A DNA stretch of 49,150 bases from Fragilaria crotonensis. Taxonomy: Eukaryota > Bacillariophyta > Fragilariophyceae > Fragilariales > Fragilariaceae. The stretch covers positions 1-49,150 of the forward strand of contig JAKSYS010000484.1 of assembly GCA_022925895.1 (NCBI GenBank), in the 5' to 3' direction. The position numbers and the translations under genes were made by a program. Below, piece after piece: positions 18,958 through 29,818 of this stretch (positions within the stretch are counted from its first letter, which is position 1; each line of letters opens with the position of its first letter). The notes under the pieces were generated by a model. That model was not told the origin of the DNA. It saw only the letters and a program-made list of their open reading frames with translations, and made no database searches.

Positions 18958-20667
18958 CGATGAACTGCAATACTGGGGCCTGGTACTGTACTTCATGAAG
19001 TTTCCTACGTTGGTACCATGGTACTGCATACTGTAGGGGGAAAAAGCAGTCGTACGGAGTACGACCAGTTTGGGGTACTGTACTACGTCCAGTTTCCTGT
19101 AGTAGACACTCCCCGATCAAATGTGAGGTACGATGTACCCACTCTAGTGTAATTGAAATTTCAGTTTTGAATTGTGGTCGTTAGGAAATCACCAAGGACA
19201 TCCAAGGCTGCACTTGTTAACTCCCAGTCGGAGTGCAAGCGGCATCTACCGGTATCATACAATTTTAAATTTCTGTCAGCACAGTACGACCTCCAAAGCG
19301 GCGGTTCGAGTGCAACAGGTTTTGACGGTAAACCACGTAATATTTTCTTTGACTTGCAGCGTCGTACATTCTACGGTTGTCGAACGTAGATGCTATACCA
19401 AACATCGAAAACACTTCTACTATCAAACTATCTCGGCACATCAACTATAAACTATAATACATCCAAACACTCGATCCCTGCTTCCTTTGATGCCCATCAT
19501 CAAGAACATAAGCATTCATGTACATATTTGATGCTACAATTTACTACAGTTCATGCATATCTTTCGCAATCCCACGGGTTGTCACACAGCGGTTGCTATC
19601 GACCAAAAATAGTGACTCTGCTATCTGCACTCCTCCTTGACCAAGAAATTTGTAGCGCTGCCAGGCTTCAGGTCAAATTCATCACTCACAGGAACATCTT
19701 CAGGAGCATCCAGCAACACACCATTCAGCAAGCAGACTGGCCGTTGGCCTGGATGATATTACTATGTGACATCATTGTTTGGACCGCAAGGATGGTACCG
19801 CAGGTTCCTCAACAAATCAATATAAATTAGGGACAAGCCCTGGGGCTAGTGCATGAATGCCCCTCCCTATTGAACAATTCTGCCAAAGTGGAGCATCGCA
19901 TTTTGTCCTAACAGTTGTTGCCGTGCCTATTGCCAGATTTCACTTTGAACGGCGGCCGGGCAGGCACAGGCCTTGTCATTCCGCTGGCCACACCTGGATT
20001 GCACTCCACATGGCTAGTATATTCCTCCGTCTTTTCCCAAGACACGTGTCCTTCTGAATTACGTTTGCATCGCCTCAGCTCTTGGAACTACCAGGCAGTA
20101 CTTTCGAAACTGAGATGCACGTCAACAACGACTTGCCATTCAGATTATTGACGGAATCCGGGATGAATTACCGTCATTGCAGGGTGACCAAATTTTGTGC
20201 TGGCCGGAATGTTGGCTCCATTGACGCAGCATCATGTCATATTTGTTCATGACACGCAAGACATCACCGTTTACAATAGGGTGTCACAGCACATCATGAT
20301 TTGAAAGGAGCAGCGAATTGATTGGGAGCTCCTCAAACAACTCCAGTCGGACAATGATGGATGTCCGGCAGTCAGATCATGTTTAGTTGCGCAAGGTTCG
20401 CACTCTGGTCCATATCACCATATCTCATCAACCACGGAAGAGCGTGACTTGTGAAAGTTTCCTTTGCAGAAAGCATCAAGGATGGCCCGTAAATCTTATA
20501 TTGGATACAACATTCCGGCATCGATGGAAGCGCACATTGAACATGCACAGTTCCTCTGCACCAATAAGGTCCAAAAGGCAATTGTAACAGATGTCAAGTG
20601 CACCATAGGAATCCACAACACTATAACACTACACTCCTGCTCGTTATTGTATACTAACTTCCACAAG
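18958..20667. other. Unresolved stretch with no supported gene
   Basis: About 1.7 kb. Plus-strand open frames at 19174-19389 (no ATG), 19390-19830 and 20464 onward match nothing I know. On the minus strand, 19585-19750 reads like protein (a PEDVPVSDEFDLKPG stretch) but is closed by stops on both sides. This may be old coding or transposon debris. The GTAC-rich part is 18958-19140. Confidence 0.3.
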
Positions 20668-20865
20668 ATGATGATGACAATGATGATGAAAGTGCTGATC
20701 AATCGGAGCTTTATGATTTTTGTGCAAGCGATCGTAGTTCTCTCGTTCTTGATCCAGGGAATGGAATCGTTCGTACCATTTATACCAGAAGCTACACAAG
20801 TACGACTAGTCAATTTCTCTTCGTGGAAATTTCTTCACCGTGTGCACTCGAACCGCCGCATTGGA
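20668..20865 (+). CDS. Exon-like fragment encoding a plastid-type bipartite presequence
   Basis: From the ATG at 20668 the frame encodes 66 residues: a Met-rich start, a hydrophobic signal-peptide core (FMIFVQAIVVLSFLIQG), and a cleavage-site-like MES/FVPF. Phe followed by Val-Pro resembles the ASAF-x-P site used for plastid import in diatoms. A basic, Ser-containing transit-like segment comes next. At 20866 the sequence becomes GTAAGTATT, a strong splice donor in phase 0. The nearest acceptor-like AG (20914-20915, after TTATCTGC) would add only 18 residues before a stop, and no mature enzyme is found downstream, where transposon DNA begins. It may be the orphaned first exon of a plastid-protein gene, or a chance frame. 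Confidence 0.35.
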
Positions 20866-21055
20866 GTAAGTATTCCACAATTGCATCCCATGACCAAATG
20901 GAGCCTTATCTGCAGACAATCTCCTTGAAATACCTCTGTTGTTTGCCCTTTGATTTACTTTCCAATCTTTAAATGTAGCTCATGTAGAAGCTGTAGTCAA
21001 TAGGTGTGACAATGAGAGTGAAGCTTCTGGTTTTGATTGATATTCAAAGCCTTTT

Positions 21056-21240
21056 TTGATATGCATACGTCTTTGCACTTTGAACTCTGAAGTCTCAAGG
21101 CAACAAAAGTGGTACTACATTCCTCAATTCTGCAAGCATGCTGCGAGCAAAACACTCAAACAATACAAGAGCGTTCCATTCCATCATGTTCTCCAATGGA
21201 TCCACCTCCTCTGCAGGTGGTGCAGTGGTTGTCATATGCA
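21056..21240 (+). pseudogene. Short Crypton-like recombinase scrap
   Basis: Encodes KWYYIPQFCKHAASKTLKQY followed by KSV, clearly related to the start of the recombinase pseudogene at 26690 (KWYYIP..FCK and LTRYKSVLAAF). The relationship is also visible in DNA (GTGGTACTACATTCC, AATTCTGCAAG, ATACAAGAGCGT). Similarity stops before the ACGA satellite. Confidence 0.5.
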
Positions 21241-21855
21241 GTGCAGCCAAACGAACGAAGGAACAACAAACGAACGACGATAACACCATGCAACGAACGA
21301 ACGACGACGATAGCGACAAACGAGAGCGAACGAACCAACAATAATTGCAAGCAAAGCACGAACGAAGGAGCGAACATACGAACGGCGATTGCAACAACGA
21401 ACAAAGGAACGAGCCAAAGAACGACGATATCGACGAACGAACGGACAAACAAACGAACGAACGAACGGACGAACAAACGAACGGCGATAGTAGCTACGAA
21501 TTGATGCACAAGGAAGCAAACGACAATAACAAGCCCCAAACCAAATGAAAAAGGAACAATGATAGCAGCTAACGAATGAGCGAAAGAATGACGATAGTGA
21601 CAAACAAATGGACGGCAATAGCTACAAGCGGATGAAAAAAAAAAACAATAACATGCATGCAACCTGCCCAAACATACTGACGAACATACAACAATAGCAA
21701 GCAACGCTCGAACAAACAAAGAGCTATCGCAAGAACGAACGAAGAAACAAATGAGCAAATGACGACAAGAAGTGAACGACGAACGAACAAACGAGCAAAT
21801 GACGACAAGAAGCAAGTGAACGACGAACGAACAAACGAACAAAAAAATGATTGCA
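21240..21855. repeat. Degenerate (ACGA/GAAC)n satellite-like tract, about 600 bp, T-poor on the plus strand
   Basis: The plus strand is built from AACGAACGA, CGACGATAG, ACAAACGA and similar tetranucleotide-based blocks with almost no T over long stretches. Phase slips often, so it is a decayed microsatellite rather than a fixed-unit array. Near 21772-21840 a longer unit (GTGAACGACGAACGAACAAA) is repeated. The tract creates long artificial open frames on both strands (NERTNKRT on plus, SFVRSFV on minus), which I do not regard as genes. Confidence 0.85.
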
Positions 21856-22196
21856 AGGAAAATGTGTGGGACTTGATAAGTAGCCTTGTCAGACAAGGCC
21901 ACACAGCAGATTTGGGCATTGATCAAATCTATGCACCAGCCAGTGTATGGTGGGCAAACTAGTGTGAGCGACATCATCAACGGATTGAAAAGGGATTAAA
22001 TGATTAAAAAATGGTACAATGAATCCAAAGATTGGAATACTGAATGAAGTTGTTTGTGATTGTCTCATGCTACTGTACTGTGCACTGTAATATTTGTACT
22101 TGGAGCTCAGCGAGTACTAACTTCACGTGGTGAAAGCACGGAGAGTTTTCTACAGCAATCATATTGTTAGTAGCCCCCTACAGAGTTGTAACATAA
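21856..22196. other. Spacer between satellite tract and Harbinger element
   Basis: About 340 bp with no supported gene and a few GTAC motifs near 22074-22096. Nothing else recognised. Confidence 0.3.
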
Positions 22197-22282
22197 GGCC
22201 CATCCTTATCGAGAGCAAAAACTGGGTTGCAAAACTGACTCCCAACTTTTTTCCGAACTTTGTCCACTCCCCGTCCTTACGG
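22197..22282. repeat. Left TIR of the Harbinger element
   Basis: Pairs with 26324-26406. The outer end is GGCCCATCCTTATCGAGAGC and the inner end is near CCGTCCTTACGG. Confidence 0.8.
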
Positions 22283-22406
22283 AAGCCACACAAAACACAG
22301 CCATTTCCGGGTGCTTTGCGAGACGTCACTCCTTGTTTCAATGTAAATTCGAAGTACTCTGAGTAGTAGTATCGTACATGCCTCCAACGCTGTTGTGAGT
22401 TTGTTT

Positions 22407-23992
22407 ATGTTATTGTCGACCATAGTGCCAACAGCCGCTATAAAGAAGAAGACAACTGGAAAGAGATTGGAGTTTCTTAAGTTTGTGGGCGGTTCCAAGT
22501 TTATGAAGGAGTTGCAGAAGACTGTATTTTTTGCCGCCTATGAATCAGTCGTATTCTCTTCTGGAAAGAGTGTTACAGACAAGGCAGAAGGAGATGCTCC
22601 GTTGCAGCATTCTTGGATCTGAAGACCCTGATGTCATTTCACTCCCAGAGCAAATGGTACTCGGTTAAACCAGTTTTGCACATCTTTATGATGATGTGCC
22701 AATGGAGAATAACGATGACAGAAATGCAACTTCTGCACTAGGCAGAGCTGGTACTGATGATTTGATTGGGTCATTGCATCGCACTGAAGATGACAAGAGA
22801 CTCAAGGATTTTTTCTCACACAAAAAATTCGGGAGGAAAGCTCCACATTTATGCAAATAAGCCCGACGGAAACACCAAGTCATTGTTGATTGCCAAGAAT
22901 TTGTCAAATCCAGTCGAAGTTTCTGTTCAAACTATCATGCGAGCTGCAAAGGAGGTTGTACGGAATGGGAGAAAGGCTCTTGCATGTGTCAAAGAAGCCG
23001 AAAGTGACCATAAAGATGGAACACTTCCATCACCAGGCAGGGCGGACCATTTTCTGATTATCATCGGTATGTCCGGGAACCGATGTTTGTGAAACATAAG
23101 GGCACCAGTGGTGCTGATTATGACGACGCTGATGCTGATGCTGATGATGATGGTATTGGATCAGAGGATGTCAAGGAAGATGACCCAAAAGGCAATCTAG
23201 TATCCATCAATCCTGATGAGATGCCAGAAGATTATTGTTTCTCCGGCATGATTGCTTTTTCTTGTGGGGTTAGCTATATTTTTGAAGTCCCGAATCAAGA
23301 GTGTTACCGGTCAAAGAATTCCAAATCGGTGACAGTGCACCTGAGGAAAAAGGACTTCACAGTAGGAGGCAGATAAAGAAAGAGGCCGCCAGAGCCGAAT
23401 CGAAGCAGCATGACATTGGAGCAGTAACACCCGCTTCACCATTTAAGCGAGGTGCCTCACTGTCACAACAATTGAGATTGCAAAGTTGCATGCAGCGAGG
23501 TCTTTTGAAGCAAAGTGAACCCTTGACAATGAATATACAATGGCCTTACAGAGTATTAAGGATATTGACCATCAAATGGACCTCCTTGCCAAGCTCTGAG
23601 GTGCCAACGATCGGAACAATCCTATTTATTCCATTATAAACGAACACTTCGATAAGAAACGTAAGTTGAGTGTGACATTCGCTGAAAAACTGTGCGTCCT
23701 GACCGAACGTCGCCAAATTACTGACTCATTAATTGACAACGCCCTCGGAGATAATGCCAGCAAGAAGAAACGATCAAAGAACAGGACTACGTCGTCTATC
23801 AGCAGTACAGGAACTGCAGGCTTAACTACGCCTTCAAGTTCGAGAGGAGGAGGAATCACAATGCCAACTCCCACGTCGTCCACAACAGAGGAAGACTTCC
23901 CTCGCACTCAGAAGAGAGGAGAGGAATTCGAGTGCATTCAGCCTCCTCCTTCCTTTATTTTTACGAGTAAACTGAATGATGACTGTGATTAG
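22407..23992 (+). pseudogene. Accessory (second) ORF of the Harbinger element, frame-broken, function unknown
   Basis: Open segments run from the ATG at 22407, then 22766-23092, 23083-23376, 23301-23639 and 23666-23992, in changing frames. Features include a basic start (AIKKKTTGKRLEFLKF), an acidic run (DYDDADADADDDG), a basic patch (ASKKKRSKNRTTSS) and a Ser/Thr-rich tail. I do not see the SANT/Myb-like domain usual for the second Harbinger protein, so a DNA-binding partner role is inference from position only. Introns could explain some breaks, and the 23083-23392 junctions look like simple one-base shifts. Confidence 0.45.
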
Positions 23993-24497
23993 TTTCAAAC
24001 GACAACAACGACAGTGTTAGTAGTAGTAAGAGGAGCGACGAGTAGTTCTTTTAATTAAAGTTGTACAAACGATGAGCAAGCAGAAGAATTGTAGTACTAC
24101 GGTAGTATTTAGATTGTTGCCGCTGATGTACTTATATTGGTACCTGTTCCTGTTGATTGCACCGTCCAGGCCATTGAATTTCATTTCCTTTAAATGCTAT
24201 GTCAAAGTGTTGAATCAATTTTGATTGGAAATACGGCAAGCTCAAGTTTTTGACAACTCTGGGCACAGAACAATCATGATTCCGCTGGAAGTGCTGATCC
24301 AGTCGCGCGAACTCTTGCTCTTGCTGTGGAAGCACTAAAGCAGTCCTGAAATCTCCATCAACTCATGGTTTGCCCTGACCAATTCCAGAATCGTCACACC
24401 TGGTGGTAAAACGAAGAAGCCGAAGCAAAAAACAACGAGAAACGACCAATGTAATGATCTGACAGAAGGATTAATGTTATTGTGATGTGGTCGATGC

Positions 24498-26100
24498 CTA
24501 CCTGACAAGCTCAGCCCGAGACAAAATTCGACAAAGAGGATGAGGAATGTGACGATTAGCATTGCTGAGGTCATGATGATGTCCAAGCTCTCCCTCCCAA
24601 ATACTACTTGGAACTCCATTCTCCCATTGTTTGTCGAGACCGTCAACATTATGTAGCCAATTGTGTAGAGCACAACAAGTTCGAAATATCTTATCAGCTG
24701 GTCGTTGTCCATGTAAGCGAATGCTAGTTTGTTTGAGCATAGGGAATTGACCTTTCATAATCCCAAAAGTGCATTCAACGTCTTTCCTGATTGCCTCCAG
24801 CCATTGTGAAAAACGAATCTCAGGTCGTTTGCAAGATGCCTTCATAGGTGGCACGGTTGTTGCCCAATTCAAGTACCCATTGTCGACAATAATCCATGCT
24901 CCAGAGTATTTCTGCTTCACAACGTTACCTTGGTTATCAACATGATTGTAGACTTCAAATATGACATCATTCAGTGTGGTACCTTGGCATTGAAAGACCG
25001 GCAAGAAAAACAAAGTTGTTAGACAAGAAGAAAAGCACCAGGTGTTGAGCAGCAACGACGTACCTTCATGTAGAGCAACAATGAATTGTCGAACAGGACA
25101 AGAACAGTTTTGTCATTCCATCTTGCAGGATGGCCAGTTGTTGTGGCTAGTATTTGTTGTCTATGATTAACTGTAATGTTGTAGCTCCTCGCAGTGTGGG
25201 AACTCTTGAAGTCAAGGTGACTCTGTCGCACATGGTACTCTACCTTCGCAAGAACAAATGTGCGTGGCATTGCTCAAGCCAATGCAGCCAGGGAGTCCGG
25301 CTGTGCATAATCATAACTGTGTGCAGATGCCTCTTCAGCCATAGATGGAGCAACTACATACTTGCGGTATAGAAAGGTACTTCCGAACTTGATGAAGCAA
25401 TGAAAAAAGACTCGCACTATCTCTTCACTGATTCCCGTGTTCTCGGTGAGATCATCAAATGTCCAGCCCCTTCCAATATACCTGAGGGCACAAAGGATAA
25501 GAAGCGGAAGAGGCGTGGCGGGCTGATTGAGTTCATCAACTTTTCCTTCTCGCCATCTCTCGAATAGTGCATGATCTTGAGCTAAGGAAACAAAATCTTG
25601 AATGGATGAGTATGGCATTCGAAATCGCCGTGAAAATACAACATGAATCCAAGGGTTGTCCAGATGCGGACATCCTATGTACATGATAAACCTAGTAGAA
25701 CAGTCATGGTTGGACAGCACGCATTTTAGAAAGCGCAATGAAAGAATCAACAACAAGAAACCAAACAACGTACAAGCCAGAGTGACATTATTGGGTAGTA
25801 AAGTCTTAACCGTGCTCCCGTATGGGGAGGATCAGTGAACATCAGCACGACCTGTTTTTCTTTCCGCTTCTTCTTCGGTCTAGGACCAATGAACGCAGTC
25901 GCTTGTCCTTCGCGTTCTTGTTTTTCTTGTAAGAGCAAAGAGTTGCTGAAAAGAAGGTCATGCAGTTCGTCGTAACAAGATCGCTTCTGGAATTGAAGAA
26001 AACGAAGCTGGTCTATGCTGCCATCGACATGGCAATCAGACAAGTTCTTGCATGGCATTATTCCTTCTAGTACATCATCACCATGCAACAATCGTTCCAT
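24498..26100 (-). pseudogene. Harbinger DDE transposase, frame-broken, first catalytic Asp apparently Asn
   Basis: Reading from the ATG at 26100, a 110-residue N-terminal part ends near a basic GPRPKKKRKEKQ. The next block has FSRRFRMPYSSIQDFVSLAQ and LLILCALRYIGRGWTFDDL (25400-25640), classic Harbinger sequence. The first catalytic block, in a third frame, reads GLPGCIGLSNATHI (about 25250-25295) where active members have S-T-D-A-T-H. Then comes HTARSYNITVNHR...GHPARWNDKT (25090-25200), IIVDNGYL (the second Asp, about 24885), and RKDVECTFGIMKGQF (the last acid, about 24760). At least two frame shifts remain after allowing for introns. Confidence 0.75.
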
Positions 26101-26323
26101 GGTTCACTTCAAACACGAACCGCTGCATTTCAGGCAGCAGTGCGAGGAAAAGTGGTACGAATGTGTTGTTCTTGAACCATATGTCATGTGATGATTGTCG
26201 TGTACGTTGGTGAAAGAATATTTGCCAAGAAGATACATTTTACGATTAACCGGACTCAAACACCTTCAACTTTTTGTTGCAAAGTTGAGGTTGGTTCAAC
26301 TTTGTTTTTCGAGTAACTTTTTC

Positions 26324-26406
26324 CCGATAAGGACGGACGTTTCGGGAAAAAAGTTGGGGGTCAGTTTTGCAACCCAGTTTCTGCTCTCGATAAGCAAGGA
26401 TGGGCC
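26324..26406. repeat. Right TIR of the Harbinger element
   Basis: Inverted copy of 22197-22282. On the plus strand the outer end reads GGATGGGCC at 26398-26406. Confidence 0.8.
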
Positions 26407-26689
26407 TACTAAGTTTTAAGAGTTTTAGGCACGGCCACATTTTACCTGCGTTTTACAACCGATGTTGCACTTCTCTTTCCGGATTTCGTGGGATTCAACG
26501 ACCTTTGGTAGCCGAGATCCTGTTCGTACCCTCCCAAAAAAGAGGGTGCGGATAACACGGTTTGTGTAGCTTTTTCGTAGAAATATACCCAAAAAAGGAG
26601 AGTACCATCGATTCCTCCTTACAACCACACCTTTCAGATTATGTTGATATTACTTAGTTGGACCTACAACTTTACAACTGCTAAGAAAG
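26407..26689. other. Spacer without recognised features
   Basis: About 280 bp between the Harbinger element and the recombinase pseudogene. Nothing recognised. Confidence 0.3.
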
Positions 26690-28375
26690 GTACGTCTTTG
26701 CACTCGGAAGGTATCACAAGTGGTACTACATTCCGTAATTCTGCAAGAAGAATATAGAAATTTCTTGTGTACTTTCCAGCAGCACCACCATGTCAGTTGA
26801 TCCTCAAACACTTACGCGATACAAGAGCGTCCTCGCAGCATTCATGTAATTCCTTCATTGGTGTCTGCCAGGCAATTCATCTGAAAGGGACCATGTATTC
26901 ACTGAAGCATAGTTGACAGCAGTGATCCCATTGGATGTGTGTAGGTACTATATGAGGTTGAAGGAGTACGGTGCAGAATTTCCATCTCCAGGCAGGAATC
27001 CTATTCGTAGTCGACACTCAGCAATATCCTTTGACAAAAAGGCAATTTCTTTTTGGATGCTGAATCAAGACAAGTGGAGTGTGACAAGAACAGAAGGGAG
27101 CTCAACGCAGAGTAAGGATGTGATTGATGTTTTGAAAGCGGCGAAGAAGAAAGAAGTGCAGAAGCAGGGTGCAATATCTCAGGTTCGACGTCCGATGCTG
27201 GTAGGAACGGAATTTGTGAGTATGCATAAACGTTTGCTTGAAGCTGGCAATGAAAATGACAGGCAGCCAGACTACAGCTCACGCATCATCGTGGAAAAGG
27301 TATGGCATAAGTGCGCTTGTCAATTTTCAATTCAACATGATTGCTCGAATCGACGACTCTACACAGGTTGTACTAGAGCAAATTTGTGTGCATAATAAAT
27401 TCTCTCATTCATTGAAGGTAAGACTCAACTGGTCAAAGAATGTGAACAATGAACAAGATGCGCCATTCCAGATTGTATTGGGGTCAATGAATCCTATCTA
27501 TTGCGTATTGTGCTAGTCACTTGGATTGTGGCTCGAATTGAATAAAAAAATGTAGCAGCCAGCAATGGAATCTCCGTATCTCTTTTGTTCTTGCGATGAC
27601 TTTCGGATTCCAGAGGGAGGGCAAAAGGCGAAGTCAATTATGTTCAAAAGACGCGAATTTCACGAGGAAGAGGAAAATGCAAAGAAATTGTTGTTGGGCT
27701 CCTCGCACACCAGGATTAGTAAGTTTGCATGTACGTATGTTCAATCTTGCGGTATCCACAAAAATGAAATTCATTCGGGGTTGCTGGAAAGGGGTAGGTT
27801 GCGTGTCAGATGTATATGACGATACAGAGTTGCCATACCCAGATGCAAAGGTTGGTGCTGTCCTTTGCGGTGGCGGTCCATGTATTTACAAAACAAATCC
27901 AGCAGTAGACTCGGCAATGATGGACTCATTTGTTCTGACCCACATTGTGCCAAATGCGTGGAAGAGGCTCCCTGATTCGGCTTGCCTTGTGCTCTGTAAG
28001 GCGTTGATGTGGATGATCACTTTGCCATGATTTGCTGATTATCACATCCCTTTGTTGGAAATGAAGGATAAGAAGCTTTCAGATTGGGCTCATTTTTGCG
28101 GTGGTGATTCTGAGTTGGATGCCAAACAAAGTACAATAAACAAAAATCCTGTCCAAAAACTGGCGGTTGTGGTGTCGGAAGATTTCAGAGCAGTATTCAT
28201 TGATACAATTAGGGAGTTGGAGGAGGGTGGAGAAGGTGGTGGCGGAGGTACTAGAGCTTTCGGTATGCAGTATGCAGGGATCGCATGCAAACTTTCGAAA
28301 TCAGTTACTGGTAACGGGAATCATGCAATCATGTCCAGTGGCGTTGAGGCAGGAGAACATCTTGAAATTGAGTGA
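26690..28375 (+). pseudogene. Crypton-like tyrosine recombinase, frame-broken
   Basis: Plus-strand segments follow in the right order for a stand-alone tyrosine recombinase of the kind seen in stramenopile Cryptons. KWYYIP and LTRYKSVLAAF come first, then WCLPGNSSERDHVF. A helical core-binding-like part carries FDKKAISFWMLNQDKWSV and KAAKKKEVQKQG..SQVRRPM (26913-27270). The catalytic half follows: YGISALVNFQFNMIARIDDS, RLNWSKNVNNEQDAPFQIVL with GSM (27310-27510), a degraded H-x-x-R block read as SHTRISKFACTYV (about 27705-27740), and GCWKGVGCVSDVYDDTELPY with the presumed Trp and catalytic Tyr (about 27780-27840). The tail is low-complexity Gly/Glu. Several frame changes and stops make it inactive as read. 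The family label is from motif memory, not a search. Confidence 0.6.
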
Positions 28376-29818
28376 CGTCTTTGTAGGAGGATTCGAAAAA
28401 ACCCGTTTAACGGCTCCAGTGGTCGAAACGGCTCCAGGCACTTTTTACGAGGTACCGGTACTCGTACTTGTATGGCAGAGGTGAAATCAGGTGAACAATT
28501 TGCTTACCCAAAGTTGGACATTCTTGATGGCTTTGAAGTCTGAACTACCGGTACCTGGTACTACCGGTAGTAGTACTCCAAGAAGGAATTGATGATAAGG
28601 GCACAAAAAGAGATGTCTCCATCAGATACGCACCCAGACACTGTTCTCATGTACTCCAGCACTCGAAACCATTCGAACAATCTCCTCGAGAGTCAAGAGG
28701 TGGTATGCATACGATACAGAATGCACGTGGCAGGTATTAGTATGTGGATAGCTCTTGAAATGAAGAATGAACCTCATTCTGTATAGTGAATCTATAAAGC
28801 AATCCCTAACAACAAATTAACTTACTAAGATGCTGAACAAATACATCAAAAGATATCCAGAAGCTCTTCGGATATTATTCAAAACAAACCCATCATTGGT
28901 GGCAGGATGATGCAGGGGTGGCATTCCTACTACTACAGATGGTAGTCGGCGTAATGCGGTTTAGGCATCGCATTGTTGATACTTGATACCATTTTCATGA
29001 TCCAGAATTTTCAAAATGCTGTCGCGTTCTGCCACAATACACTGCACCATTGAGGGGAGTGTGTAACACCTTCATTGCATAAAATGATCCATAATGGCAG
29101 CAAAAAAACGTAGAGCTAGAACTTGGTAGGCTTCGACACAAAGTGACCAGCAATATGGTGGAGGAATAGAGTAGCTTTGCAAAAGACGGACTACGGCAGC
29201 TAGCTAGTACGCAGCATGTCACTTTGAATTCAAAGTATCATAATGGGGAACAAGTTGTTGATACTTTTTTGTTTAATCAACTCAACTCCATTGGGATGAA
29301 GGAAGACTGGTGGTGAGACAACACAAATGAGAAGACAATATAAATGATTCACAATCATCAGTACCATGTGCTGATTGAATATGTGCAGCACCTCCTAACA
29401 GTATCACGCATGGATGCAAAGTCTGGAGTAAGTTCGGCACAACAGTTAATCGCCCGACACGAAACAACGGTCGTGAGATGATTTTGATGTCAATTGGAAG
29501 ACCACAACAACTAGGGAAAGAGAGTTTGAGTCTTTTCCAACCAAGTGAAGAGATTTATGTTGGGAAAGGTTGGTAAGACCGATTTGGGACAAGTAATTTA
29601 ACCACAAAAACTATAAGTCACAAAATCACACCAGTATTCGATCCAGAATTTAGTGATCTCGGATCCTCAACGCGTCAAACCTGCATAGGTATGCTGTGAT
29701 TGGGAAGATGTTCGACTTCCGATGGGACTGACATTAGTAAGTGCCTCGAACTCTAGAAAACAATGAATCGATTTTTCAGTATTCGACCCTACAACAACAA
29801 CTCAAAATCACACTTTAT
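28376..29818. other. Gene-free stretch
   Basis: About 1.4 kb with no supported gene. A dense cluster of GGTACCGGTACT/CTACCGGTAG palindromes lies at 28448-28585. The rest is AT-rich, and the open frames there lack any recognisable domain. Confidence 0.35.

Larger units (their letters stand above)
22197..26406. mobile_element. PIF/Harbinger DNA transposon, ~4.2 kb, with matching TIRs and two convergent coding regions
   Basis: The ends at 22197-22282 and 26324-26406 are inverted copies sharing GGCCCATCCTT, ATCGAGAGCA, then AAACTGGGTTGCAAAACTGAC and CCCAACTTTTTT. They differ by a 4-bp indel and a few substitutions. The flanking trinucleotides are TAA and TAC, close to the TWA duplication typical of the superfamily but not identical. 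Inside lie a plus-strand coding region of unknown function (22407-23992) and a minus-strand DDE transposase (24498-26100). They converge near 24000-24500. Both are frame-broken in this sequence. Confidence 0.8.

Noticed and set aside
21109..21548. Plus-strand Asn/Glu/Arg/Thr-rich frames
   Set aside because: Same satellite read on the other strand; pure low-complexity sequence.
21156..21980. 274-codon minus-strand open frame
   Set aside because: It lies over the ACGA satellite; absence of stops follows from the skewed composition, and the translation is a SFVRSFV-type repeat.
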